This document shows, piece by piece, positions 1-6,770 of a DNA stretch of 11,318 bases; the stretch's first letter is position 1; each line of letters starts with the position of its first letter. The notes under the pieces are model-generated. The model was not told the origin of the DNA, ran no database searches, and was given only the letters and a program-made list of their open reading frames with translations. The position numbers and the translations under genes were made by a program. Source of the DNA: Deltaproteobacteria bacterium (GTDB taxonomy: Bacteria > Desulfobacterota > Syntrophia > Syntrophales > UBA2192); contig JAPLJU010000054.1 of NCBI GenBank assembly GCA_026388445.1, positions 1 to 11,318 of the forward strand. The letters run 5' to 3'.

Positions 1-722
1 ACTCCCATGGCGCCATGGCCATGCGGTTCCTTGCCGGTGCCATCGGGGCACCCTTTATTCCCTATTACGCACCTCAGGGATCGGACCTCTACAACCCCAA
101 GTACGATGCACTCGGAAAGGCAGGCATGAGGGACGGCAAAAATCCCAAGATTGCCAGGAAGAAATTCATAGAGATGGCGGATCCCTTCTTCAACACGGGC
201 AACGTGGTCCTTCTGCCGGCCGCGAGAGCGGATCTGGCCATTGTCCATGTCGCCCAGTGCGGTGAAAAGGGAACGGCAAGGTGGCGCGGGATCGGCACAA
301 TCGACAAGGAAATCTGCTTCGCCGCCGATAAGGTCGTGATCCTCTGCGAGGAAATCGTGCCCGAATCCGAGCTGAGGAAGATGCCTGAATCGAACCAGAT
401 TCCCTACTTCGTTGTCGATGCCATTGTGGAGTGTCCATGGGGTGCTTATCCGAGCGCGGTTCCCTACTACTACGATTATGACGCACCCTTCTTGAGAGGC
501 ATGGACGCCGCTTCCAGGAATCCCGAGGATATGAAGAAGTGGAAAGACGATTGGGTTTTCGGACCGAAGAGCTGGGAAGAGATGATCACCAAGGTCGGCG
601 CCAAGAGGATGCTCGATCTCAGAGCGGACAGCACCCTTGGCTACAGCACCAGGCTCTTGCGCGGCAAGAAACCCGCACCCAGGATGACGGTGCCTCTGTC
701 CGTCGCACGAAGCGGCTACTAA
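1..722 (+). CDS. gctA: Glutaconate-type CoA-transferase, alpha subunit (5' partial)
   Basis: This is the alpha subunit of a family I (glutaconate-type) CoA-transferase, a cytoplasmic enzyme that moves CoA between acyl-CoA donors and free carboxylates such as glutaconate or glutarate. The reading frame is open to the first base (it reads SHGAMAMRF from base 3), so the ATG at 15 is internal and roughly 90-100 N-terminal residues lie outside the window; about 239 codons are visible against about 320 for the family. From memory of Acidaminococcus GctA I can align the FLAGAIGAPF segment, the DPF...GNVVLLP...ADLAIVH block, the CEEIVPESELRK segment, the GAYPS...YYYDYDAPFL stretch and the LGYSTR C-terminus. 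The alpha subunit carries no catalytic glutamate; that is in the partner gene 19 bases downstream. The two clearly form an operon. The exact substrate cannot be read from the sequence, but the glutaryl/glutaconyl-CoA genes on the opposite strand support a C5 dicarboxylate. Confidence 0.86.
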   Translation, partial: SHGAMAMRFLAGAIGAPFIPYYAPQGSDLYNPKYDALGKAGMRDGKNPKIARKKFIEMADPFFNTGNVVLLPAARADLAIVHVAQCGEKGTARWRGIGTIDKEICFAADKVVILCEEIVPESELRKMPESNQIPYFVVDAIVECPWGAYPSAVPYYYDYDAPFLRGMDAASRNPEDMKKWKDDWVFGPKSWEEMITKVGAKRMLDLRADSTLGYSTRLLRGKKPAPRMTVPLSVARSGY

Positions 723-741
723 AGAAGGGAGGAAATAAACT

Positions 742-1641
742 ATGGCTAAAACGATGGAACAATTGATGGATTTGATCGATAAGATACCCGATGAGGCGGC
801 TAAGCCAGGCGAGTTTATCCTGCCCGAGCTGATGGCCATTCAAATCGCCCATACAGTGCGGGATGATGATATCGTCTTCGCCGGAACCGGACTTCCCATG
901 GTGGGGATCATGACGGCGAACTTCATCAACGCCCCGCATGCCCTGCTCATCTATGAGGCGGGAATCTGCGACGGCAAGACCATGCACGTCCCCATGTCGG
1001 TTTGCGACCACAGGGCGGCAAATCTTTGCTCCTCACTGGGCGGCCTCGTGGACACCTTCGGGTTCTACCTCCAGCAGGGTTTCGTTTCGCTGGGGTTCCT
1101 CGGCGGCGCGGCCATTGACAAGTACGGCGGCGTCAACGTCACCTGCATCGGTGACTACTACAAACCCACGCACCGCTTCACCGGGTCGGGCGGAAACTCC
1201 GACATCGGGACGATGGCGAAGAGAACCGCCTTCATCATCCTCCAGGAGAAGAGAAGATTCCTCGAGAGGAATGAGTATACCACGACCCCCGGCTGGTGGT
1301 GCTGGGATTTCAAGACCAACGAGTGGAAGCCCAAGAAGGAGGTCTGGAAGGGTACCCCGTTCGCCGACCACGGCCCTGAGGCCGTCGTGACCAACATGGG
1401 TAACTATAAATTCGACAAGAACGGTGAAATCTACCTCGACACTTTCCACCCCGGTGTTACCGTGGAGCAGATCAAGGAGAACTGCGGATTCAACCTGAAC
1501 GTTAAAAACGTGAAGGGCCAAACGGCTATTCCAACCTACAAAGAGCTCTTCGTGCTCAGAGAGTTCGTTGATGCCGAGCTGATCTTCCTGCCCCAGAAGG
1601 TGGAGTACCCCGCGTCAATTAAGAAACTGATCGAGGGTTAA
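742..1641 (+). CDS. gctB: Glutaconate-type CoA-transferase, beta subunit
   Basis: Beta subunit of the same CoA-transferase, 299 residues against about 266 in Acidaminococcus GctB; much of the excess is an N-terminal extension of about 18 residues. Glu72 in the IYEAGICD segment aligns with the catalytic glutamate (Glu54 in A. fermentans GctB) that forms the covalent glutamyl-CoA thioester in this family. It follows the GTGLP loop at 48-52. The block at 120-151 (GGAAID, GGVN, IGDYY, RFTGSGG) and the following EKRRFLER and TPGW segments are highly characteristic of GctB. The start is supported by a good ribosome binding site, AAGGGAGG at 725-732, nine bases before the ATG. The gene is the last of its operon and ends 12 bases before a strong terminator hairpin. 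Substrate assignment (glutaconate or glutarate versus another short acid) is inference from the family and the neighbouring glutaryl-CoA pathway genes. Confidence 0.9.
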   Translation: MAKTMEQLMDLIDKIPDEAAKPGEFILPELMAIQIAHTVRDDDIVFAGTGLPMVGIMTANFINAPHALLIYEAGICDGKTMHVPMSVCDHRAANLCSSLGGLVDTFGFYLQQGFVSLGFLGGAAIDKYGGVNVTCIGDYYKPTHRFTGSGGNSDIGTMAKRTAFIILQEKRRFLERNEYTTTPGWWCWDFKTNEWKPKKEVWKGTPFADHGPEAVVTNMGNYKFDKNGEIYLDTFHPGVTVEQIKENCGFNLNVKNVKGQTAIPTYKELFVLREFVDAELIFLPQKVEYPASIKKLIEG

Positions 1642-1653
1642 TATCAGACTGAG

Positions 1654-1700
1654 AAGGTTAAAGAGCGGGTCCGCAAGACCCCTCTTTAACCTTTCTTTTT
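1654..1700 (+). terminator. Rho-independent terminator after gctAB
   Basis: The stem AAGGTTAAAGAG (1654-1665) pairs perfectly with CTCTTTAACCTT (1682-1693). After a single bulged C at 1666, GGGTC (1667-1671) pairs with GACCC (1677-1681), closing a five-base CGCAA loop. The descending arm runs straight into the T-rich tract TTTCTTTTT (1692-1700). It lies 12 bases after the gctB stop codon. On the opposite strand the same hairpin has no U-run behind it, so it should act mainly on the rightward transcript, protecting against read-through into the convergent operon. Confidence 0.9.
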
Positions 1701-1811
1701 GAAGCGTCCACAGGATTCGTAAACAGATCTCCTATCTCCGTCATTCTTGCTTATTATCAGCAGCAACTGCCGGGCCTGCTTCATGCGAATGAGGTAGATA
1801 AAGGTACCGCA
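1690..1811 (-). pseudogene. Decayed AraC/XylS-type helix-turn-helix relic
   Basis: On the minus strand, just downstream of the gcdA stop codon, a stretch reads GTFIYLIRMKQARQLLLIIS. This closely resembles the conserved F..YL..RM..A..LLL helix between the two helix-turn-helix motifs of AraC-family regulators. Continuing after a frame change near 1747-1750 gives MTEIGDLFTNP and then SKRK, which fits the family's second HTH (about ten residues from LLL to the EIA/EIG motif, then GF.NPSYFS..FK). The original frame meets a stop inside the terminator stem. No first HTH, effector domain or start codon is recognisable, and the left end runs into the gctB terminator. I infer a truncated, frameshifted remnant of a regulator that once lay here. 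It is short and identified only by eye, so chance resemblance is possible. Confidence 0.42.
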
Positions 1812-1839
1812 CGGCTCGGCAAAAGCTAATCTTTTCGTC

Positions 1840-3642
1840 CTATTTTGACTCCGCCGCCCCGGCCTTAACCGCCTTTTCCGCCTTCGGTCTCTCCAGTCCA
1901 CGCACGATCTGTGACCGTATCATCCTCGGGAGCAGCATGTGATGCTGCGGACAGATCGATTTGGGATTCTGGTAGACACCATTGGCGAAAGCACACATGT
2001 ATTTCCGCATGTTCTCGAATCGCACGACCTCGTCGACGAAACCCATTCGTGCGCAGTACACCGGGCGGGATTTTTCCACGTAATGCCGGGCAAGTTCATT
2101 CATCTTGTCTATAACGGGGCCAAGAGGCTTTCCGGCATCTTTTTCCTTCACGAGCCGCCGCGCATAAGATGCAGCGGCAGCGGTTTCCCCGTGCATGACG
2201 TAAATTTCCGTTGCCGGTGTCCCGAGCGTGAAGGCATTATGATTATTTGCCGTGGGACCTCCCATGATGTAATGAGCGGCTGCAGTTCCTTTCCTGAGCA
2301 CGATGAGCATCATCGGCACTTCCGTTGACTCGATAGAATAGATGAGGGACTGTCCCAGGCCCAGGAGTTCCGCCTTCTCCGCGATATCACCCACGTCTAT
2401 GCCAGAGGTGTCCTGGAACCAGATGATCGGGACCCGGTCACGACCGCACTGCGTGACAAATTCGTTCATCTTGATCAATCCCTGGCGATAGAGCTTTCCG
2501 CCGGTCCCGATATACTCGCTCGTATATTCCGGGTATCTCCCCAGCAGGCCGAGGCGGTTCCCGATGACTCCCACGAGGTAGCCGTCCACCTTGACGAGTC
2601 CCGTGTAGACCTCGGGCCCGAAATTCGGCCTGAATTCCAGGTGCTCCGAGTTGTCCACCAGCCGCGCCAGCACATTGTCAAAGTCGTATACGGCCTTCTG
2701 ATCCATGGGAATGATATACTGGAGCTCCGATGGGACGTATCTGGGCGGCGCAGGATGGGCGACGCGGAAAAACTTCGGGTTGTACGACGGCAGATTCAAC
2801 ATATACTCCTTGATGGCGTCGAGGACCTGTGTCTCCTCCTCGTAGACCGCCCGGAAGAAACCGGTTTCATCGTAGTGAATTTTCACGCCCCCCGGAGGCA
2901 CCTCCTTGAAGTGCCGTGTTGCTTCGATAATCTGCTCGGCACCCGCTTCATCAAAAGACCCCTTCGGGCTCATGCCGCTGACGATGCCGCCGCCGCCGAC
3001 GGCGATATTGCTGTCCTTGTGCGCCAGAATGATGGTGGGGCTGATTCCCTGGTAACCTCCGCCGGCCGGATTCGTTCCGTACACCCCTGCGATGACCGGT
3101 ATGCCGAGTTGCTCCAGTTCCGCATGCCGGAAAAAGCAGGTCCCATTTCCGCGGCGGTTGGCATAGACCTTTTCCTGCTCGGGCAGCTTGACGCCGGAAC
3201 AATTGACGAGCCATACAAGCGGAAGATGGAGGATCTTGGCCATATCCGTAACCCGGAGATTGTTCTCCGCCTGCCCGGCAATCCACGCCCCTGCCATGAC
3301 CTTGTTGTCAAAACCGATGAGGACGCACCATTTGCCCTGGATTCGCGCCAACCCATCGATGACACCCGTCATTCCCTCCTCGTTCTCCATCGGATCGTAC
3401 AGGGTATGAAGCGGATAGAAATGCCCGGGATCCACGAGGTACTCGATCCGGTCCCACACCGTCATCTGCCCGCGCTTGCGGACGGTTTCCGCCGGAATTC
3501 CCGCGTTCTTAACCCGTTCAACTTCACGGTCCACTTCCTTCATGACCTGGTCGACCAGTTTGGCGTTCTCGTTCATCTGCTCAAACTCTTCAATCCTGAA
3601 AGGCTTACCAAGATCATCCATCTTTTCAAAATACTGTTTCAT
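1840..3642 (-). CDS. gcdA: Glutaconyl-CoA decarboxylase alpha subunit (carboxyltransferase)
   Basis: This is a 600-residue biotin-dependent carboxyltransferase with two crotonase-like halves (about 60-310 and 320-575). It closely resembles GcdA of Acidaminococcus fermentans (587 aa): RRGNGT near 163-168 followed by FFRHAEL, YGTNPAGGGY at 188-197, NRLGLL near 362-367, GGKLYRQGLIKMNEFVT at 381-397, QDTSGIDVG at 410-418, LRKGTAAAHY at 449-458 and GETAAA at 485-490. In that complex the alpha subunit transfers CO2 from glutaconyl-CoA to biotin, giving crotonyl-CoA; carboxybiotin is then decarboxylated by the membrane beta subunit, which pumps Na+. The start is backed by AGAGAGGG eight bases upstream of the ATG. 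It is the last gene of the minus-strand run, 131 bases after the glutaryl-CoA dehydrogenase gene that would supply its substrate. The last 15 or so residues are a Lys/Ala-rich tail that Acidaminococcus GcdA, as I recall it, lacks. Beta, gamma (biotin carrier) and delta genes are not in the window. A related acyl-CoA carboxylase role is less likely. Confidence 0.9.
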   Translation of the reverse strand: MKQYFEKMDDLGKPFRIEEFEQMNENAKLVDQVMKEVDREVERVKNAGIPAETVRKRGQMTVWDRIEYLVDPGHFYPLHTLYDPMENEEGMTGVIDGLARIQGKWCVLIGFDNKVMAGAWIAGQAENNLRVTDMAKILHLPLVWLVNCSGVKLPEQEKVYANRRGNGTCFFRHAELEQLGIPVIAGVYGTNPAGGGYQGISPTIILAHKDSNIAVGGGGIVSGMSPKGSFDEAGAEQIIEATRHFKEVPPGGVKIHYDETGFFRAVYEEETQVLDAIKEYMLNLPSYNPKFFRVAHPAPPRYVPSELQYIIPMDQKAVYDFDNVLARLVDNSEHLEFRPNFGPEVYTGLVKVDGYLVGVIGNRLGLLGRYPEYTSEYIGTGGKLYRQGLIKMNEFVTQCGRDRVPIIWFQDTSGIDVGDIAEKAELLGLGQSLIYSIESTEVPMMLIVLRKGTAAAHYIMGGPTANNHNAFTLGTPATEIYVMHGETAAAASYARRLVKEKDAGKPLGPVIDKMNELARHYVEKSRPVYCARMGFVDEVVRFENMRKYMCAFANGVYQNPKSICPQHHMLLPRMIRSQIVRGLERPKAEKAVKAGAAESK

Positions 3643-3773
3643 AAATCATCCCTCTCTGTTGAAATCATAATGCTAAACGACACTGGCCTATCGTCCAATA
3701 AAACCACTCCCTCCGCAGTTCCCCTCACCATAATCAAACCCTGTAAAATCTCGCGAACATTCATTCCTTTTCT

Positions 3774-4940
3774 CTATTTATCGGCGGCTTTGCGGACGCC
3801 AAGCTGGTCCAACGCAACGACAAATTTACATACGTTTGCCGACCCCTCAACCATGGAATAAGTAGGGGCGTCACGGTAATAGCGGGCCACCGGATATTCA
3901 GTGGAATATCCATAGGCGCCCAGAACACGCATGGCGTAGTTGCTGCACCTGGTCGCTGCCTCTCCAGCCATGTACTTGGCCAGCGCCACTTCATAGGTGT
4001 TATTCAAGTTGCCCTGGTCCTTCTGCCACGCGGCCTTGTATACCATGAGCCGCGCACCCTCGATGTCGGCCAGCATTTGTGCGATCATGTCCTGAATCAT
4101 CTGGAACTGACCGATGGGCTTGCCGAACTGCACGCGCTCATTGGCATACTTGAGAACCGCATCCAGGCAGGCCTGCGCGACCCCGACACCTCCTGCGGCA
4201 GCAGAAAGACGCGTCTGGTTCAGAGACCCGAAAACGATCCTCGCACCGTCACCGGGCTGACCCAGGATATTTTCTTTGGGCACCCGGGTGTTTTCGAGGT
4301 AGATCTCGCCCGTCGGTGAAGAACGATTGCCCAGCTTGTCAAGGTCCGTCGTAGCGACGCCGTTGAAATTCTTGAGTTCAAGAACAAAGGCCGACAGACC
4401 CTTCCCGCCCTTGGAGCGGTCCGTAAAGGCATAGTAAATAATCGCATCGGCGACACTGGCATTTGAAATCCAGGTCTTGGAGCCGTTCATGAGCCAGTGA
4501 TCTCCCTTGTCCTCGGCCGTTGATCTCATGGACATCACATCAGAGCCGGCGTTAAACTCCGTGATCGCGAATCCCCCGAGGTACTCCGCACTGACCAGCT
4601 TGCTGATATACTTTTTCTTCGCCTCCTCCGTGCCGTACCGGTATATGGTGAGGGCGCAGCCCAGAGCCTGCATGTTGATCTGTACACGGAGCGAGCTGGA
4701 GGCTCGAGCGATCTCCTCGGAAAGAATTATCGCCGCCATCCAGCCCATGTTGTTTCCGCCGTATTCCTCCGGGATCACGGTCCCGAAAAAGCCGAGCTCA
4801 CCCATCGGTTTTACGGCCTCTTCGTAGGGAAAATAGTGCTCCTCGTCCCACTTATCAGCGTTAGGGGCGATCTTCTCACTCGCAAAATCGCGAGCGATAT
4901 TGCGCAGCATTTCAAGTTCCTCTGTCAGTTTGAAATCCAT
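3774..4940 (-). CDS. gcdH: Glutaryl-CoA dehydrogenase, probably non-decarboxylating
   Basis: FAD-dependent acyl-CoA dehydrogenase of 388 residues, cytoplasmic and expected to pass electrons to ETF. The usual three-part fold is visible: N-terminal helices 1-115, central beta domain with ITEFNAGSD near 125-133 and KTWISN near 154-159, and C-terminal helices with NERVQFGKPI. Glu365 in VEGSANV is the catalytic base. Arg85 (SSSLRVQ) aligns with Arg94 of human glutaryl-CoA dehydrogenase, which holds the substrate's distal carboxylate, so a glutaryl-type substrate is likely. The residue before the base is Val364 where decarboxylating enzymes have Tyr. Published work on the Desulfococcus multivorans enzyme identified exactly this Tyr-to-Val exchange as the feature that stops decarboxylation, so the product should be glutaconyl-CoA. 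The start has AGGAGAGG upstream. The gene precedes gcdA, which would consume that product. A dehydrogenase for another acid is the main alternative. Confidence 0.85.
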   Translation of the reverse strand: MDFKLTEELEMLRNIARDFASEKIAPNADKWDEEHYFPYEEAVKPMGELGFFGTVIPEEYGGNNMGWMAAIILSEEIARASSSLRVQINMQALGCALTIYRYGTEEAKKKYISKLVSAEYLGGFAITEFNAGSDVMSMRSTAEDKGDHWLMNGSKTWISNASVADAIIYYAFTDRSKGGKGLSAFVLELKNFNGVATTDLDKLGNRSSPTGEIYLENTRVPKENILGQPGDGARIVFGSLNQTRLSAAAGGVGVAQACLDAVLKYANERVQFGKPIGQFQMIQDMIAQMLADIEGARLMVYKAAWQKDQGNLNNTYEVALAKYMAGEAATRCSNYAMRVLGAYGYSTEYPVARYYRDAPTYSMVEGSANVCKFVVALDQLGVRKAADK

Positions 4941-5030
4941 ATCTTACCTCTCCTGTCGTAATTCCTTTCGCGCGTGAGCCGGAAGCGGCACAGGCTGCCT
5001 TTTGTGAGTTGATGAAACCGTTTATACTCC

Positions 5031-5058
5031 GCCGCCCGGAAAACGGACCGCAGGCGGC
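5031..5058 (-). promoter_or_regulatory. GC-rich hairpin between DUF35 gene and glutaryl-CoA dehydrogenase gene
   Basis: GCCGCCCGG (5031-5039) faces CCG (5048-5050) and GGCGGC (5053-5058). This forms a nine-pair stem interrupted by a two-base bulge, with an eight-base loop. In the minus-strand transcript it lies in the 195-base gap after the DUF35 stop and about 90 bases before the glutaryl-CoA dehydrogenase start. It is not followed by a U-run, so it does not look like a complete intrinsic terminator. It may be a processing or stability element, or mark a break between two transcription units. Confidence 0.4.
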
Positions 5059-5073
5059 CGAATCCTCAACGAT

Positions 5074-5089
5074 TGAAGTCGCGGCTTCA
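5074..5089. promoter_or_regulatory. Near-perfect 16-bp palindrome, possible operator
   Basis: TGAAGTCGCGGCTTCA is a dyad with five-base arms (TGAAG/CTTCA) around a CGCG centre, off from a perfect palindrome at one symmetric pair. It sits upstream of the glutaryl-CoA dehydrogenase gene on the transcribed strand, in a gap of 195 bases within an otherwise mostly tight operon. Its size suits a dimeric repressor site, but I cannot match it to a named regulator and no convincing -35/-10 pair is seen beside it. Confidence 0.25.
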
Positions 5090-5135
5090 CGTGATCCTGA
5101 AGCATGACCGGGAAACACCCCGCCAAACCACAGTC

Positions 5136-5567
5136 CTAGGCTGTCGTGAAAAGATAGTTGATATGTTCGTTCGGCAGTTTGTTCACAGTGATCTTCATGG
5201 GCATTCCCACGGACAGCTTGTCCTCGGCAATGGCGTTGTCCACACGGCCGAATACCTTGTAATCACCGAAATCCAGGACGGCGATGGTGTAAGGAATTTC
5301 CTTGTCGAAGCCCGCCGGCGCAAATTTCAGCGTTGAAAACGTCAAAAGCTTTCCGGCGTCGTTCACCTCGAACCACTCCATGTCACTGGTCAGGTCATTG
5401 AAACAGTCTGCCCTGGGCGGAAAGTAACGGTGACCGCATTTCTTGCACCTCGTCCCCATCACCTTCCCTTTTTCCAGGTGGTCAATAAAATCATTGATCC
5501 GGGTGGTCGCCGTGAAGCTTATCGTTCCGAATTTCGAAAACCGGTTGTCTATCTCTTTCTTTGACAT
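5136..5567 (-). CDS. DUF35 Zn-ribbon/OB-fold acyl-CoA partner protein
   Basis: A 143-residue protein with the two-part DUF35 architecture: an N-terminal helix (about 23-36), a rubredoxin-like zinc ribbon (41-58) and an OB-fold (about 65-140). Such proteins form complexes with SCP-x/archaeal-type thiolases and related condensing enzymes; in the archaeal thiolase/HMG-CoA synthase complex the DUF35 protein bridges the enzymes and binds CoA through its OB fold. The ribbon shows Cys41-x2-Cys44 and Cys55, but the fourth ligand position (58) is Asp rather than the usual Cys, so zinc may be bound differently or not at all. It starts two bases after the thiolase stop codon, with its ribosome binding site AGGGAGA inside the thiolase 3' end. 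This indicates translational coupling and a stable 1:1 partnership. Confidence 0.85.
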   Translation of the reverse strand: MSKKEIDNRFSKFGTISFTATTRINDFIDHLEKGKVMGTRCKKCGHRYFPPRADCFNDLTSDMEWFEVNDAGKLLTFSTLKFAPAGFDKEIPYTIAVLDFGDYKVFGRVDNAIAEDKLSVGMPMKITVNKLPNEHINYLFTTA

Positions 5568-5569
5568 GG

Positions 5570-6739
5570 CTATTGTCTCCCTAAGATGCTGACATTGGCA
5601 TAAAGACCCACACCGCCCACATTGTGGACCAACCCCAAAGCCGGATCCTTGACCTGCATGTCCCCGGCTTCCCCCCTCAACTGCAGGACGACGGTCCGGA
5701 TCTGAGACCCGCCCGTTGCGCCGACGGGATGGCCCTTCGCCAGCAGTCCGCCGTCGACGTTCACCGGGATGCGGCCTTCCTTGTATGTTTCCTTCGAACG
5801 GATCAATGCCGGGCCCTCGCCGGGTTTCGCGAAGCCGAGGCTCTCATACGCCAGGACCTCCGCGATCGTGAAGCAGTCGTGGACCTCCGCCACGTCGATA
5901 TCTTTGGGGCTGACCCCCGCCATTTTATAAGCCTGGTTGGCCGCTTCCGTGGCTGCCGGCAGGGAGTAAAAGAGTTCGCGGCCCGCCATATTCACAGAGG
6001 CCGTCGCGGACCCAAGACCGAGGATCCAGACGGGTTTTTTTGCGGAAGCTTTTGCTTTTTTCTCACCCGCCACGATGATACAGGATGCGCCGTCGGCATT
6101 CGCGCAGCAGTCGCCCACCCTCAGGGGACTCGCAAGAATGCCGGACATGGGACTTGCGGGATCCTTGAAAATGTCCGCGGACAACTGCTTCCTCAGCATG
6201 GCTTTGTCATTGAACACGCCGTACGTCGAAGACTTGATGCGCACCTGGGCCAGGTCGTCGGCCGTGGTGCCGTATTTCGTCATGTGCCCCCTGGCGAACA
6301 TGGCGTAGTATGCCGGCATCATCGTGCCAAAGGGTGCTTCCCACTGGATGTCGGTGCCTCTTCCCATCCGCTCCTGAGACTCCGCCGCACTGATCTCGGA
6401 CATTTTCTGGAAACCGATGATCATGACCGTTTCATGAAGACCGGCTTTGACGAGCGAATAAGCCAGTCTCAAACCTGTCGTACTGGACGAGCACAGAGAT
6501 TCGGCATAAAAAGTCGGCTGCGGGTTCAGCCCCAGATACTCGGCGAGCACCCCCGAGGGCGATCTCTGTTTGTCATACTCCGGCGCCGAGCAGACGATCG
6601 TGGCGTCAATGTCTTTCACCGTCATTTGCGCATCGCCCATGGCCTCCTTGAACGCTTCAAAGACCATTTCCCGGATGGATCCCGGATATGAGCGCACGAA
6701 TTTCGTTTGTCCCACACCGATCACTGCAACTCTACTCAT
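5570..6739 (-). CDS. SCP-x/archaeal-type thiolase (acetyl-CoA acyltransferase)
   Basis: A 389-residue thiolase of the lipid-transfer/SCP-x group rather than the classical AtoB/FadA group. Cys83 in SLCSSST is the expected nucleophile. His287 and Cys289 lie in the EVHDCF motif typical of the SCP-x group, and His337 in KGHPVGATG is the third catalytic element; the C-terminal HNVGGVG loop (372-378) replaces the CxG motif of classical thiolases. The expected reaction is CoA-dependent cleavage of a 3-oxoacyl-CoA to acetyl-CoA and a shortened acyl-CoA. Here plausible substrates are acetoacetyl-CoA and/or 3-oxopimelyl-CoA. The start has a strong AAGGAGG seven to eight bases upstream. It lies 31 bases after the hydratase gene and is coupled to the DUF35 gene, which suggests a complex of the two. 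Substrate cannot be decided from sequence. Confidence 0.88.
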   Translation of the reverse strand: MSRVAVIGVGQTKFVRSYPGSIREMVFEAFKEAMGDAQMTVKDIDATIVCSAPEYDKQRSPSGVLAEYLGLNPQPTFYAESLCSSSTTGLRLAYSLVKAGLHETVMIIGFQKMSEISAAESQERMGRGTDIQWEAPFGTMMPAYYAMFARGHMTKYGTTADDLAQVRIKSSTYGVFNDKAMLRKQLSADIFKDPASPMSGILASPLRVGDCCANADGASCIIVAGEKKAKASAKKPVWILGLGSATASVNMAGRELFYSLPAATEAANQAYKMAGVSPKDIDVAEVHDCFTIAEVLAYESLGFAKPGEGPALIRSKETYKEGRIPVNVDGGLLAKGHPVGATGGSQIRTVVLQLRGEAGDMQVKDPALGLVHNVGGVGLYANVSILGRQ

Positions 6740-6770
6740 GATATTTCCTCCTTCGTATTGGCTCTCTGAA

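Noticed and set aside
1701..1839. Terminator for the minus-strand operon after gcdA
   Set aside because: I looked for a hairpin with a U-run in the leftward transcript and found none convincing; the gctB terminator hairpin lacks a U-run on that strand.
3643..3773. Possible promoter for gcdA (TTGGAC, 17-base spacing, TAGCAT on the minus strand near 3670-3700)
   Set aside because: Both boxes match consensus weakly and the gene lies behind gcdH on the same strand, so it may simply be read through; not enough to annotate.
2641..3861. 406-residue open frame on the + strand opposite gcdA
   Set aside because: It is an antisense shadow of gcdA: the minus frame matches a known protein along its full length, while this frame has no recognisable domain and runs out into the intergenic gap.
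4912..5118. 68-residue minus-strand frame in the gap upstream of glutaryl-CoA dehydrogenase
   Set aside because: It overlaps the dehydrogenase start in another frame, shows no domain or clear ribosome binding site, and covers the hairpin and palindrome.
5624..6691. 355-residue open frame on the + strand opposite the thiolase
   Set aside because: Arg/His-rich translation with no domain, produced by GC-biased third positions of the thiolase gene.
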